Shown: positions 8,989-18,366 of the stretch, in pieces
Position numbering within the stretch: position 1 is the first letter of the stretch
Layout of the letters: every line of letters starts with the position of its first letter
Assembly: GCF_000014685.1 (NCBI RefSeq)
Contig: NC_008321.1
Span: forward strand, 2,539,001 to 2,603,000
Source: Shewanella sp. MR-4
GTDB lineage: Bacteria > Pseudomonadota > Gammaproteobacteria > Enterobacterales > Shewanellaceae
DNA length: 64,000 bases
Direction of reading: 5' to 3'
The notes under the pieces: generated by a model
The model's input: the letters and a program-made list of their open reading frames with translations, nothing else
Database searches by the model: none
Told to the model about the DNA's origin: nothing
Translations under genes and position numbers: made by a program

Positions 8989-10611
8989 CTAGTTCAACAG
9001 CGCATAAAAGCAGGCATAGGCCGAGAATGTCAATGTGTCAGCGACCCTTTGCGCAGTTTTCAAGCCATGCCCGGTCAATTCTTGTTGTATGCTGAGCTTA
9101 TCCAGCACCCACTGGGTTTCTGTGTCTAATAGATTGAAACACACAAGGAGTTTCTGCTCACCCAGTGTTCGCACAAACACCAATAAGGGTTCTGGCGCGT
9201 CGAGGAACTCAATCTCCCCTTCGATTAAAATAGGATAGCCTTTGCGCCACGCGAGGAACTGACGATAGCCCTGCAACATTGAAGCGGGATCGGCTTCCTG
9301 CACATCGACCGCCAATGCCCTGTGTGCATTCGCCACAGGCAACCAAGGTGTCACTTGGCTAAAGCCGCTAAAATCGGCGTGTTGTTCCCACGGCATCGGA
9401 GTGCGGCAACCATCACGGCCCTTAAACATTGGCCAGAAAGTTTTACCGAAGGGATCCTGCAATTCATGGTATTCAATTGGCGCCTCGGTTAAGCCAAGCT
9501 CTTCTCCTTGGTAACTACAGACACGGCCGCGAAGTGAGCTGAGCATGGCATTAAGCATTTTCACCATGTCGTGGGTTTGCTTGCCCCGTCCCCAACGGCT
9601 GGCGACGCGCTGCACATCGTGGTTACCAATCGCCCAACAAGGCCAACCATCACCAATACTGGCTTCCAGTGCTTCGACGGTTTGGCGAATATAAGCGGCG
9701 CTATAGTCATCGGTCAGCAGCTCAAAACTGTAGGCCATATGTAAGCGGTCTTCACCCTTGGTATAGGCAGCCATCACCGCGAGAGAATCCTCAGCGGAGA
9801 CTTCGCCTAAAGTCACTGCACCCGGATAGCGATTGATCAGTTGGCGTAATTCTTCAATAAATAGAATCGTTTGCGGGCGATCATTATTGTAGTAATGGTA
9901 CTGATAGGCATAGGGATTATCTTCACTGAACCCACGCCCCTGGCGCTTATCCTTAGGTTTTGCCGGATTATCCCGAAGCTGCTCATCGTGATAACAGAAG
10001 GTAATAGCATCTAGGCGGAAACCATCGACGCCCTTCTTCAACCAAAACTCCACATTCTCTAACACGGCTTGACGCACATCGGGATTATGGAAGTTAATAT
10101 CGGGCTGACTGCGTAAAAAGTTGTGCAGATAATATTGTTGTCTGCGCGGTTCCCACTCCCAGGCGCAACCGCCGAAAATCGCCAACCAGTTGTTTGGCGC
10201 CGTCCCATCTTCCTTAGGATCGGCCCACACATACCAATCGGCCTTGGGATTGGTGCGGCTCTCGCGGCTCTCACAAAACCAAGCATGCTGATCTGAGGTA
10301 TGGCTTAGCACTTGGTCAATAATGACTTTAATGCCACGTTGATGGGCTTTTTCGATCAGCTCATCGAAATCCTGCATCGAACCAAATAGTGGATCCACCT
10401 CCCGATAGTCACTGATATCGTAACCAAAGTCAGCCATTGGGGATTTAAAGAACGGCGAAATCCAAATGGCATCCACATTCAGGCTGGCAATATAGTCCAA
10501 CTTGGTGATAATACCGCGCAGATCGCCAACGCCATCACCATTAGTATCCAAAAGGCTACGTGGATAAATTTGATAGATCACGGCTCCACGCCACCAAGTT
10601 AACTCACTCAT
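8989..10611 (-). CDS. Alpha-glucosidase, GH13 (oligo-1,6/alpha-1,4-glucosidase type)
   Basis: Cytoplasmic glycoside hydrolase of 540 residues without a signal peptide, expected to release glucose from maltodextrins. Seen: WWRGAVIYQIYPRSLLDTNGDGVGDLRGI (the opening of the oligo-1,6-glucosidase/alpha-glucosidase subfamily), region I DQVLSHTSDQHAWF, region II GFRLDAI with the nucleophile Asp, region III TLGEVSAED with the acid/base Glu, and region IV AIGNHDVQR with the third Asp. All catalytic residues are present. It is the first gene of a minus-strand pair with the sugar transporter and is divergent from the TonB-dependent receptor gene, with palindromic operator candidates in the shared upstream region. 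Confidence 0.92.
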   Translation of the reverse strand: MSELTWWRGAVIYQIYPRSLLDTNGDGVGDLRGIITKLDYIASLNVDAIWISPFFKSPMADFGYDISDYREVDPLFGSMQDFDELIEKAHQRGIKVIIDQVLSHTSDQHAWFCESRESRTNPKADWYVWADPKEDGTAPNNWLAIFGGCAWEWEPRRQQYYLHNFLRSQPDINFHNPDVRQAVLENVEFWLKKGVDGFRLDAITFCYHDEQLRDNPAKPKDKRQGRGFSEDNPYAYQYHYYNNDRPQTILFIEELRQLINRYPGAVTLGEVSAEDSLAVMAAYTKGEDRLHMAYSFELLTDDYSAAYIRQTVEALEASIGDGWPCWAIGNHDVQRVASRWGRGKQTHDMVKMLNAMLSSLRGRVCSYQGEELGLTEAPIEYHELQDPFGKTFWPMFKGRDGCRTPMPWEQHADFSGFSQVTPWLPVANAHRALAVDVQEADPASMLQGYRQFLAWRKGYPILIEGEIEFLDAPEPLLVFVRTLGEQKLLVCFNLLDTETQWVLDKLSIQQELTGHGLKTAQRVADTLTFSAYACFYALLN

Positions 10612-10758
10612 ATTGCCCCTTTATCCTTATTCTTCAGCGCGCTAACCCAAAAACTCTCACATGAGCAGTTACAATCATGTTACTGCGGAGTAAAGGCGCT
10701 ACGGCTTGTATTAGTGGCAACGAGCATACGTGAACAGGGAAATAAGGTTCAATACACC

Positions 10759-10772
10759 TGCATACGTATGCA
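10759..10772. promoter_or_regulatory. Candidate operator of the maltodextrin locus (site 1)
   Basis: Perfect 14-bp palindrome TGCATACGTATGCA, about 150 bp upstream of the alpha-glucosidase start and about 340 bp upstream of the receptor start. The shape (even palindrome with central CG) is that of LacI-family operators. Regulator identity is inference; none is encoded in the window. Confidence 0.6.
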
Positions 10773-10907
10773 AAACGGACTATCATTAGAATTGTCTGAT
10801 TAAGATAAAATTAACCCTTTACTAACATAAGGTTGCATTGAAATACCCGGAGATAAAATCGGACTTTTTTTGGCCGAAATCCCTGTTTTTGCGAGCGTCT
10901 GACCTAT

Positions 10908-10921
10908 TGAATACGTATGCA
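10908..10921. promoter_or_regulatory. Candidate operator of the maltodextrin locus (site 2)
   Basis: TGAATACGTATGCA, matching site 1 at 13 of 14 positions, 149 bp away and about 190 bp upstream of the TonB-dependent receptor start. The two sites together could serve the divergent promoters or allow looping. A weaker partial match (GCATACGT) occurs near 10725. Confidence 0.55.
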
Positions 10922-11109
10922 CAATATTGTGACGCCAAGATTCTCGGGAGTAGTATCTTCACCGTTGCATAACAATTTGGTCATAAACGCAGCACTTATG
11001 CAGTCAATTAAGCGCCGAAATACCAAAAAAAGGCCGCAAAAACAATGCGGTAATAACGATAAAACGCTCTACATAAGCGGTAAAAAGCGACTTCAAGGGG
11101 AAGATAGAA

Positions 11110-13929
11110 ATGATGCGATTTAAACCCAGCTTGCTGACCTTAGCACTCGTTGCTGCAGGCGCCAGTATGCACTCCTACGCAGCAGATGATGTAAAAGAAA
11201 AAGACCTAAAAGCCAAAGATGCCGAAATTGAAGTAATCCAAGTTAAAGGCTTCAGAACCAGTGTGATCAAATCGCTTAATGAAAAACGTTTTGGCGATAC
11301 CGTATCTGAATCTATCTCTGCCGACGACCTCGGCGCCCTGCCCGACCAATCTATCGCCGATGCGTTAACCCGTTTACCAGGCGTCACCGCTGTTCGTACT
11401 GGCGGCCAAGCCAGTGGTTTGAACATCCGTGGTCTGGATGGCGATTTCGTGTTTGCAACCCTCAATGGCCACGAACAGGTGACCACTGGTGGTAAACGTG
11501 CCATTGAGTTTGACCAATATCCATCCGAATTAATTAGTCAGGCAGCGGTTTACAAAACACCTAAAGCCTCACTGATCGAAGGCGGCGTGGCCGGTACGGT
11601 TGAATTAAAAACCGCCGATCCGCTGAAGAATGACAAAGATCAATCATTCAATATCAATGCCCGTGGCAGCTTTAACGATCGCGCCGATGAAATCTCCGAT
11701 GCAGAGCAATACGGCAATCGTTTAAGTCTCGCTTATCAAGGTAAATTCCTCGAAGACACCTTAGGGGTGGCAGTGGGCTATGCTCACCTGTATCAACCTT
11801 ATGTTGCAAGCCAATTCATTGGGTTACGTTTTAATGATGATAAAAAAGACGTTAACGGTGACGGTGTAACCGAAGCGATTAGTGAAGGTTTTGAACTGCA
11901 ACAAAAAGGCGGCGACGATACCCGTGATGGCTATATGGCTGCTATCCATTGGCAACCGAGTGACAGCCTGAGTGTGAAGGGCGATCTGTTCCACTCTAAA
12001 TTTACCTCTGAAAACTTTGCCCGTGGTTTCCGCGTCAAGTCATTGAAAAATGGTACTATCAGTGATGCCGTTGTCGAAAACGGTTCTATGACGGGTGGTA
12101 CAGTCTCTACTGATGGCACGGATAACTTTGCGGTTTTCGTGATCAACGATAACGACTCAAAATACTCAGAATTGACTTCAGGCTCTTTGAACCTTGAGTG
12201 GAATAACGGTGGCGCACTGACAGTGGCGGCCGATGTCAGCTATTCCAAAGCCGATGGTGAATTCGTTAACGGCGGTACTCGCGCCGTGTTGTACGATGAT
12301 CTGGGCAATGAAGTTCGTTCAGCTGAGTCTGTTACTTATCAACTGAATGGCTTAAATCCTGCGGATGTCAGCTTTGCTAACGACTACACCAATACCTCGA
12401 CCCTAGGTCTGAAAGAAGTGGGTATGTGGCCCTATAATCAGCAAAACGATCTGATTGCCTACAAACTCGATTTTAACTATGTCTTAGACACCAGCTTTGT
12501 CTCTTCTGTTGATTTTGGTGTGCGTTATGCTGAACGTGAATTCAACGCACAGCGTTCACAGGCAGGTTACGGTTTCGAGTTTGGTAAAAACCCTGATAAT
12601 CAACCAGTCCTAGCACTGAACGGCGATATGGCCAAAGTGGTTGATTTTGGTGGTGAATTAGCAGGTTACCCAAGTTTCCTCGCCATTGACTTTAACAAAG
12701 CCATTGAACTGGTGAACGCACAACTGGCGGCAACTGGCCAATCACCTTTCACTCCAACGGCGAACTGGTCAAATAACTGGACCATGATCCAAAGCGGCGC
12801 GGTCAATGAAGATGTATTAGCCGGTTACGTGCAGGCAAACTTAGACTTCGATATCGGCGATGTTAAAGTCACAGGTAACTTAGGTGTACGTGTCGTACAC
12901 ACAGATCAAAGCAGTACTGGTCTGCAACAAGTTGGTTATGGTTTAGGTGAAGCCATTACCGATGAGCAAGGCGTCGTAAGCACGGATTATATCCGTAACA
13001 AGGTCGGCAAAACCTATACCGACTACTTACCGTCACTGAACTTAACCTTCCACCTGACTGAAAACGATCAACTGCGTTTTGCAGCGGCCTCTGTGATGTC
13101 ACGCCCACCAATCGACAAGTTAAAGTCAGGTATGGGTTCTTGGTATGACGACTCTGCTACGCCTGGATACAAAAAGTACAATGCGTGGGGTAACACCAGT
13201 CCGTTATTAGATCCTTTCTATGCGGATCAATATGACTTGTCCTACGAGCACTACTTTGAAGAGTCTGAAGGTGCGGTCGTTGTGGCCTTGTTCTATAAAG
13301 ATATTAAATCTTTCATCAACAACTTCACTATTCAACCATTTGATTTTGAAGCGAATGGCTTTATCGTGCCCGATACCATTATCGACAATGGCGTTGAGTT
13401 CCCAGTTGTTAAAGATGAAGGCCAATATCAAACAGCCATCAACAACGATAAAGGCGGTTATATCCGTGGTATCGAGTTAGGCTATACCCAAGTGTTTGAT
13501 TTCCTACCGTCACCTTTAGATGGTTTAGGTTTCACTGGTAGCTATTCCTATTCAGACAGTGAAGTGGAATTCACTACAGACTTAAGCGGTTCTAACCTGA
13601 CCATTCCATTACCAGGTCTGTCAGAAAACGTGCTGAACACTACCCTGTTCTACACCTTGGATGGTTTCGATACCCGTGTGAGCATGAGATACCGTAGTAG
13701 TTATGTGTCAGAGCAAGTTGCGGTTGAATCTCAACTGGCGTTCTTTGATGCAGAAACGATTGTGGATTATCAGGCTTCTTATGCGCTGGACAACGGACTT
13801 AAGTTCCTGTTCCAAATCAATAACCTCACCGATGAGCCTAATAAAACTTACTTTGGTGAAGAGCATCAAACCGGAACAATTCAATACTTCGGTAGACAAT
13901 ATTTCCTTGGTTTAACCTACTCTCTGTAA
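11110..13929 (+). CDS. TonB-dependent outer-membrane receptor, probably for maltodextrins
   Basis: Outer-membrane active transporter of 939 residues. Seen: signal peptide (MMRFKPSLLTLALVAAGASMHSYA, cleavage before ADD), a TonB-box-like IEVIQVKGF near residue 42, a plug domain (DDLGALPDQSIADALTRLPGVTAVRTG...LNIRGLDG...VYKTPKASLIEGGVAGTVELKT) of the type common in Xanthomonas, Caulobacter and Shewanella carbohydrate receptors, and a long beta-barrel ending in an aromatic-rich strand (GRQYFLGLTYSL). AAGGGGAAG precedes the start. Placed at the head of two exported amylase genes and opposite an alpha-glucosidase, it most likely imports maltodextrins to the periplasm with TonB energy. A terminator follows. 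Confidence 0.9.
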   Translation: MMRFKPSLLTLALVAAGASMHSYAADDVKEKDLKAKDAEIEVIQVKGFRTSVIKSLNEKRFGDTVSESISADDLGALPDQSIADALTRLPGVTAVRTGGQASGLNIRGLDGDFVFATLNGHEQVTTGGKRAIEFDQYPSELISQAAVYKTPKASLIEGGVAGTVELKTADPLKNDKDQSFNINARGSFNDRADEISDAEQYGNRLSLAYQGKFLEDTLGVAVGYAHLYQPYVASQFIGLRFNDDKKDVNGDGVTEAISEGFELQQKGGDDTRDGYMAAIHWQPSDSLSVKGDLFHSKFTSENFARGFRVKSLKNGTISDAVVENGSMTGGTVSTDGTDNFAVFVINDNDSKYSELTSGSLNLEWNNGGALTVAADVSYSKADGEFVNGGTRAVLYDDLGNEVRSAESVTYQLNGLNPADVSFANDYTNTSTLGLKEVGMWPYNQQNDLIAYKLDFNYVLDTSFVSSVDFGVRYAEREFNAQRSQAGYGFEFGKNPDNQPVLALNGDMAKVVDFGGELAGYPSFLAIDFNKAIELVNAQLAATGQSPFTPTANWSNNWTMIQSGAVNEDVLAGYVQANLDFDIGDVKVTGNLGVRVVHTDQSSTGLQQVGYGLGEAITDEQGVVSTDYIRNKVGKTYTDYLPSLNLTFHLTENDQLRFAAASVMSRPPIDKLKSGMGSWYDDSATPGYKKYNAWGNTSPLLDPFYADQYDLSYEHYFEESEGAVVVALFYKDIKSFINNFTIQPFDFEANGFIVPDTIIDNGVEFPVVKDEGQYQTAINNDKGGYIRGIELGYTQVFDFLPSPLDGLGFTGSYSYSDSEVEFTTDLSGSNLTIPLPGLSENVLNTTLFYTLDGFDTRVSMRYRSSYVSEQVAVESQLAFFDAETIVDYQASYALDNGLKFLFQINNLTDEPNKTYFGEEHQTGTIQYFGRQYFLGLTYSL

Positions 13930-13941
13930 GCTGTCATCGTA

Positions 13942-13977
13942 AAAGCCTGCTTCACTGTGAAGCAGGCTTTTCTTTTT
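13942..13977 (+). terminator. Terminator of the TonB-dependent receptor gene
   Basis: Stem AAAGCCTGCTTCAC / AAGCAGGCTTT with a T-rich tail (TTTTCTTTTT), 13 bp after the stop codon. It implies the downstream amylase genes need read-through or their own promoter. Confidence 0.85.
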
Positions 13978-14058
13978 ACCCATAATAATAGTGAGATGAT
14001 ACGCCGCTCTTTATTTCTAAAGTCACACTTAAAACCTACCCGATAAAAGGCCCATAGT

Positions 14059-16056
14059 ATGATACGTCACAGTCTACTCTTCGCCCTTGTGTTAACCGCC
14101 TCTTCTCCCTTATCTATTTCGGCGCAGACCAACAATAGCCCCGTCAGCAGTACAGCATCTTTTCATCTTGAGCCGCTCTCTTGGTGGGCGGGCATGCATA
14201 ATCCAAAGTTGCAACTGATGCTCCACAGCAATGCACTGCCCGCGGATGCGACGCAACTTAAGGTTGAGATTACTGGCCAAGATGTGGTGTTTGAAGGAAT
14301 AGAGCAGACGGATAATCCCCATTATTTGTTCATCAATTTAGATTTGCGCCAAGCCAAGCCGCAGACCTTTGATATCCGCATTCTCGCTGGCGACAAGCAG
14401 CTCTTCAAACTGCCCTACACTTTAGCTGCGCGGGCAGATGGCAGCCGCGAACGCCAAGGCTTTAGTAATAAAGATGTGATTTACCTTATCACCCCAGACC
14501 GATTCGCCAATGGCAACCCAAACAATGACAATCAAGCCGATATGCTCGAGCATGCGGCGCCTGATAATTCCGATGGCCGCCATGGCGGCGATATCGAAGG
14601 TATACGCCAGCACTTAGATTACTTAGCCAAATTAGGTGTCACTCAGCTATGGATTAACCCACTGCTTGAAAATAACCAAGCCCAATACTCCTACCATGGT
14701 TACGCCATTACCAATCTGTATCGGGTCGACCCGCGTTTTGGCAGCAATCAGGATTACCAAAAGTTAGTCACAGAGGCCAAACAGCATGGTCTTGGGGTGA
14801 TTAAAGACGTAGTACTTAACCATATTGGCTCAAACCATTGGTGGTTAAAGGATTTACCGAGCAGTGACTGGCTCAATTACCCACAGCAGCCCAATGTCAC
14901 TGATGCTAATACGGCTCCAGCCGCCAGTTTTACCAGCCCTAGTTTTACGAGCCCGAGCTTTACCAGTCATAGACGCACCACAGTGCAAGATCCCTACGCC
15001 GACACACAAGATAAAAGTGACTTTGTCGACGGTTGGTTTGTCGATTCGATGCCCGATCTCAATCAGCGCAACCCAAAAGTTGCGACTTATCTTATTCAAA
15101 ACAGCATTTGGTGGGTGGAATACGCGGGGCTTTCGGGCATTCGCGAAGACACCTATTCCTACGCCGATAAAACCTTTTTAGCCCAATGGTCAAAGGCCTT
15201 AATGGCCGAATACCCACATTTTAATATTGTCGGTGAAGAGTGGACCGCCAATCCCATTACCGTCTCCTATTGGCAAAAAGGCAAAATCAATGCCGATGGC
15301 TATCGCTCGGATTTACCTAGCCTGATGGACTTTCCACTCAATGAAAAGCTGGTTGAAAGCCTGAACGAGCCCGAAGGCTGGGATACTGGTTTTATCAAGC
15401 TTTACGAGATGTTAGCGAATGATGTGGTGTATGCTAATCCAAGTCAGTTAGTCCTCTTTGAAGGCAACCACGACACCAATCGGATTTATAGTCTGCTTAA
15501 AGAAAACCTGCCGCTGTACCAAATGGCCCTCACCTATGTGTTAACGGCAAAACGCATTCCACAGCTGTTTTACGGCACAGAAGTATTAATGACCAGCCCA
15601 ACCGAAGGCCGCCACGACGGTGTCGTGCGTAGCGATTTTCCGGGTGGCTTTGCTAATAGCAAAGTCAACGGTTTTAGCGGTAAAGGGCTTAACGTAAAAC
15701 AGCAGCAAGCGCTTGCGTTTGTGCGCACCCTACTTAATTACCGTAAACATTCAGCCGCGCTGCAAACGGGCGATTTACTGCACTTTGTGCCACAAAACGG
15801 CATTTATGTGCTATTTCGATGCGCGGCAAAACGTCCCGCAGCGGGCAATGCCTGCTACCAAGCCGATGCGGATAAAGTGATGGTGATTTACAACAAGAAT
15901 GACCAAACACAAACGCTGGATTTAAGCCGCTTTAACAAGGTATTGGCGGGAAATACCTCGGCGAACTCAGTCTTCACAGGTGATAAGTTCAAGCTTAATC
16001 AATCAGTTACTCTGCCCCATGCTGGCGTTATGCTGCTTGAACTCAATCATCAATAA
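14059..16056 (+). CDS. Exported GH13 cyclomaltodextrinase/neopullulanase-like enzyme
   Basis: Secreted or periplasmic alpha-amylase-family enzyme, 665 residues. Seen: signal peptide (cleavage after SISA, near residue 22), an N-terminal beta-sandwich beginning EPLSWWAGMHNPKLQLMLH, typical of the cyclomaltodextrinase N-domain, catalytic barrel with region I DVVLNHIG, region II GIREDTYSY (nucleophile Asp), region III IVGEEW (acid Glu) and region IV FEGNHDTNRI, and a small C-terminal beta domain. Expected to hydrolyse cyclodextrins, pullulan or maltodextrins. A three-copy S-F-T-S-P repeat lies in the barrel (about residues 290-304). It precedes another amylase gene by 77 bp. Confidence 0.88.
   Translation: MIRHSLLFALVLTASSPLSISAQTNNSPVSSTASFHLEPLSWWAGMHNPKLQLMLHSNALPADATQLKVEITGQDVVFEGIEQTDNPHYLFINLDLRQAKPQTFDIRILAGDKQLFKLPYTLAARADGSRERQGFSNKDVIYLITPDRFANGNPNNDNQADMLEHAAPDNSDGRHGGDIEGIRQHLDYLAKLGVTQLWINPLLENNQAQYSYHGYAITNLYRVDPRFGSNQDYQKLVTEAKQHGLGVIKDVVLNHIGSNHWWLKDLPSSDWLNYPQQPNVTDANTAPAASFTSPSFTSPSFTSHRRTTVQDPYADTQDKSDFVDGWFVDSMPDLNQRNPKVATYLIQNSIWWVEYAGLSGIREDTYSYADKTFLAQWSKALMAEYPHFNIVGEEWTANPITVSYWQKGKINADGYRSDLPSLMDFPLNEKLVESLNEPEGWDTGFIKLYEMLANDVVYANPSQLVLFEGNHDTNRIYSLLKENLPLYQMALTYVLTAKRIPQLFYGTEVLMTSPTEGRHDGVVRSDFPGGFANSKVNGFSGKGLNVKQQQALAFVRTLLNYRKHSAALQTGDLLHFVPQNGIYVLFRCAAKRPAAGNACYQADADKVMVIYNKNDQTQTLDLSRFNKVLAGNTSANSVFTGDKFKLNQSVTLPHAGVMLLELNHQ
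14926..14970 (+). repeat. Three 15-bp tandem repeats inside the amylase gene
   Basis: Three imperfect 15-bp units encoding SFTSP-SFTSP-SFTSH. The unit preserves the reading frame and lies in what should be a surface loop, so copy-number change would only lengthen or shorten the loop. Confidence 0.8.
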
Positions 16057-16133
16057 CCCATACTACTAAGCATGCTTAGCTAACAACGCGGCCAAACCAC
16101 AGTTTGGCCGCCAAGTCAGTAAAGGAATCTAGG

Positions 16134-18248
16134 TTGAATTTTCTATTATCTAACAGCAGCAAACGTCGCGCTTATCGCTGGCAACAGGGATTTAGCATAC
16201 TGGCCCTCAGCAGCATTAGCACCTTTTGCACCATGGCCGCACCAGCAATCAGCACTCAAGCAACGGCGGCTAAAACCATGGCTGCCAATCCAAATGTGGC
16301 CGAAGGCGAAATCCTGCCAGCCCGTCACAATGACGAGCAAGCAAATAAGTTTAAACCCGTTGTTTATCAAATTTTTACCCGACTCTATGGCAATAAAAAC
16401 ACCACCAATAAACCTTGGGGCACGATTAGCGAAAACGGTGTGGGTAAATTTAATGATATTGATGACATAGCACTCAAAAGTATCAAAGACTTAGGCGTTA
16501 CCCATGTGTGGTATACGGGTGTGCCCCACCACGCCTTAATTGGCGATTACAGTGCAATTGGCGTAAGTCACGATGATCCCGATGTGGTTAAGGGCCGCGC
16601 CGGTTCGCCCTATGCGGTTAAAGATTATTACAACGTAAACCCCGATTTAGCAGTCTACCCCGCCAAGCGCTTACAGGAGTTTCAGGCTCTTATCGAGCGC
16701 ACCCACAAGCAAGGCTTAAAGGTGATTATCGATATAGTCCCTAACCATGTGGCGCGTAATTACCATTCCATCACTAAGCCCGAGGGCGTGCGTGATTTTG
16801 GTGAAGATGATAATCAAACCCTTGAATATGAAAGGCATAATAACTTTTACTATGTGACTGATAAAAAGCAATCCTCTGGCTTTCAAGTGCCCGATTTGCC
16901 TGATACCCTCAAACCGTTAGGCGGCGAATCGCATCCCCTAAGTGATGGTCAATTTGAAGAGATCCCCGCCAAATGGACTGGCAACGGCTCACGCCTTGCC
17001 AAACCGGATATGAATGACTGGTATGAAACCGTTAAAATCAATTACGGTGTCCGCCCCGATGGCAGCCATGATTTCCCCGCACTGCCGCCACGCTATGCCA
17101 CACTCGGCGCCGAGCAGCACTATGCTTTTTGGCAGCAACATAGCCATGAATTACCTAACTCTTGGATCAAGTTCAATCAAATTGCCCAATATTGGTTAGC
17201 GATGGGAGTCGATGGATTTCGTTACGATATGGCCGAAATGGTGCCAGTCGAGTTTTGGAGCTATTTAAATAGTCATATAAAACATAGCCATCCCGAAGCC
17301 TTTATCTTAGCAGAGGTCTATAACCCTGCGCTGTATCGCGACTATATTCATCTCGGCAAAATGGACTACCTCTACGACAAGGTCGATCTTTACGACACCC
17401 TCAAAGCCATTATGGCAGGACAAAAAAGTACCGCGCAGATCGCCGCGGACCAGGCCAAAGTGCAAGATATCGACTCGCATATGCTGCATTTTTTAGAAAA
17501 CCACGACGAGCAGCGCATCGCCAATGCCGCCTTTTTAGGCGTATTAACTGGTAACACCTCGACAGATGCGGTCGATCCCCGCTACGCCCTGCCTGCAATG
17601 GTGGTGTCGGCGACCTTAAGTACCTCACCCACCTTGCTTTATTTCGGTCAAGAAGTGGGAGAAGCGGCGACGCAAAACCTAGGCTTTGGCCATGCGTCAC
17701 GCACCAGTATTTTTGATTATGCGGGTGTTCCCGCCCATCAGCGCTGGATGAATCAAGGTAAATTTGATGGTGGCCAATCAACCGCCGCAGAAGTTGCGCT
17801 ACGTACCTATTACCAAAAATTATTGAACCTGAGCACGGGGAAAAATGCACCCGCGCTCTTAGGGAAATATCACTCGCTAGATGCTGCCAACCGCAGCGCG
17901 GTATCGGCTGCAAAGGCTAGCAATAAGGCTAGCAATAAGACAAACAATGGCAGCGCAACGGGTTATGATGACTCAACCTTTGCCTTTGTCCGCTTTGAGG
18001 CCCATACAGCCAATAGCAAAGGTCAAAAGCTGATTATTGTCAGTAACTTTAGTCAAACCCAAGCCAAGTTATTTTCCCTTAAACTCCCCAAATCTTTGAT
18101 TGCGCAATGGCAGTTAACCGATGCAAGCTATCCGCTTAAGGATTTACTGGAAGAACATACGGCGCAGTTAATTGTCGAGCGAGGTGAAGGACAGGTTCAG
18201 TTGCAGCTTGCACCTCTCTCCTCCGCGATATTTGAACTCGTCCACTAG
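16134..18248 (+). CDS. Exported GH13 alpha-amylase
   Basis: Alpha-amylase-family enzyme, 704 residues, predicted periplasmic or secreted. Start: TTG at 16134, chosen because AAAGGA lies seven bases upstream; the earlier in-frame TTG at 16104 has no binding site. Seen: positively charged N-terminus then a hydrophobic stretch (GFSILALSSISTFCTMAAPA) acting as signal peptide, catalytic regions IIDIVPNHVAR (I), GVDGFRYDMAEM (II, nucleophile), FILAEVY (III, acid) and FLENHDEQR (IV). A long insertion separates regions I and II. The C-terminus has a low-complexity ASNKASNKTNN linker before a beta domain. With the preceding enzyme it should degrade starch-like glucans outside the cytoplasm for the receptor/transporter pair. 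Confidence 0.9.
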   Translation: MNFLLSNSSKRRAYRWQQGFSILALSSISTFCTMAAPAISTQATAAKTMAANPNVAEGEILPARHNDEQANKFKPVVYQIFTRLYGNKNTTNKPWGTISENGVGKFNDIDDIALKSIKDLGVTHVWYTGVPHHALIGDYSAIGVSHDDPDVVKGRAGSPYAVKDYYNVNPDLAVYPAKRLQEFQALIERTHKQGLKVIIDIVPNHVARNYHSITKPEGVRDFGEDDNQTLEYERHNNFYYVTDKKQSSGFQVPDLPDTLKPLGGESHPLSDGQFEEIPAKWTGNGSRLAKPDMNDWYETVKINYGVRPDGSHDFPALPPRYATLGAEQHYAFWQQHSHELPNSWIKFNQIAQYWLAMGVDGFRYDMAEMVPVEFWSYLNSHIKHSHPEAFILAEVYNPALYRDYIHLGKMDYLYDKVDLYDTLKAIMAGQKSTAQIAADQAKVQDIDSHMLHFLENHDEQRIANAAFLGVLTGNTSTDAVDPRYALPAMVVSATLSTSPTLLYFGQEVGEAATQNLGFGHASRTSIFDYAGVPAHQRWMNQGKFDGGQSTAAEVALRTYYQKLLNLSTGKNAPALLGKYHSLDAANRSAVSAAKASNKASNKTNNGSATGYDDSTFAFVRFEAHTANSKGQKLIIVSNFSQTQAKLFSLKLPKSLIAQWQLTDASYPLKDLLEEHTAQLIVERGEGQVQLQLAPLSSAIFELVH
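17913..17936 (+). repeat. Two 12-bp tandem repeats in the amylase linker
   Basis: Two perfect copies of AAGGCTAGCAAT followed by a decayed third (AAGACAAACAAT), encoding K-A-S-N units in the linker before the C-terminal domain. Confidence 0.75.
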
Positions 18249-18284
18249 CCAGCTAGCGAAGTAAGATAAAAATCATAGGTTAGC

Positions 18285-18320
18285 GCCAGAGTCACACTTA
18301 GTTGTGACTCTGGCTTTTTT
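18285..18320 (+). terminator. Terminator of the amylase gene
   Basis: Stem GCCAGAGTCACA / TGTGACTCTGGC with a T tract, 36 bp after the stop codon; it closes the maltodextrin locus. Confidence 0.88.
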
Positions 18321-18366
18321 AAAACACACTCGCATAAACATCAGTTAAACAGTACAGAGGCAAGCC

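Noticed and set aside
10917..11123. Short frame before the TonB-dependent receptor
   Set aside because: Overlaps the operator candidate and receptor start; lysine-rich with no hydrophobic core, no binding site.
17410..17913. 167-codon minus-strand frame within the second amylase
   Set aside because: Lies over catalytic regions of the GH13 gene and has an arginine-rich, motif-free translation.
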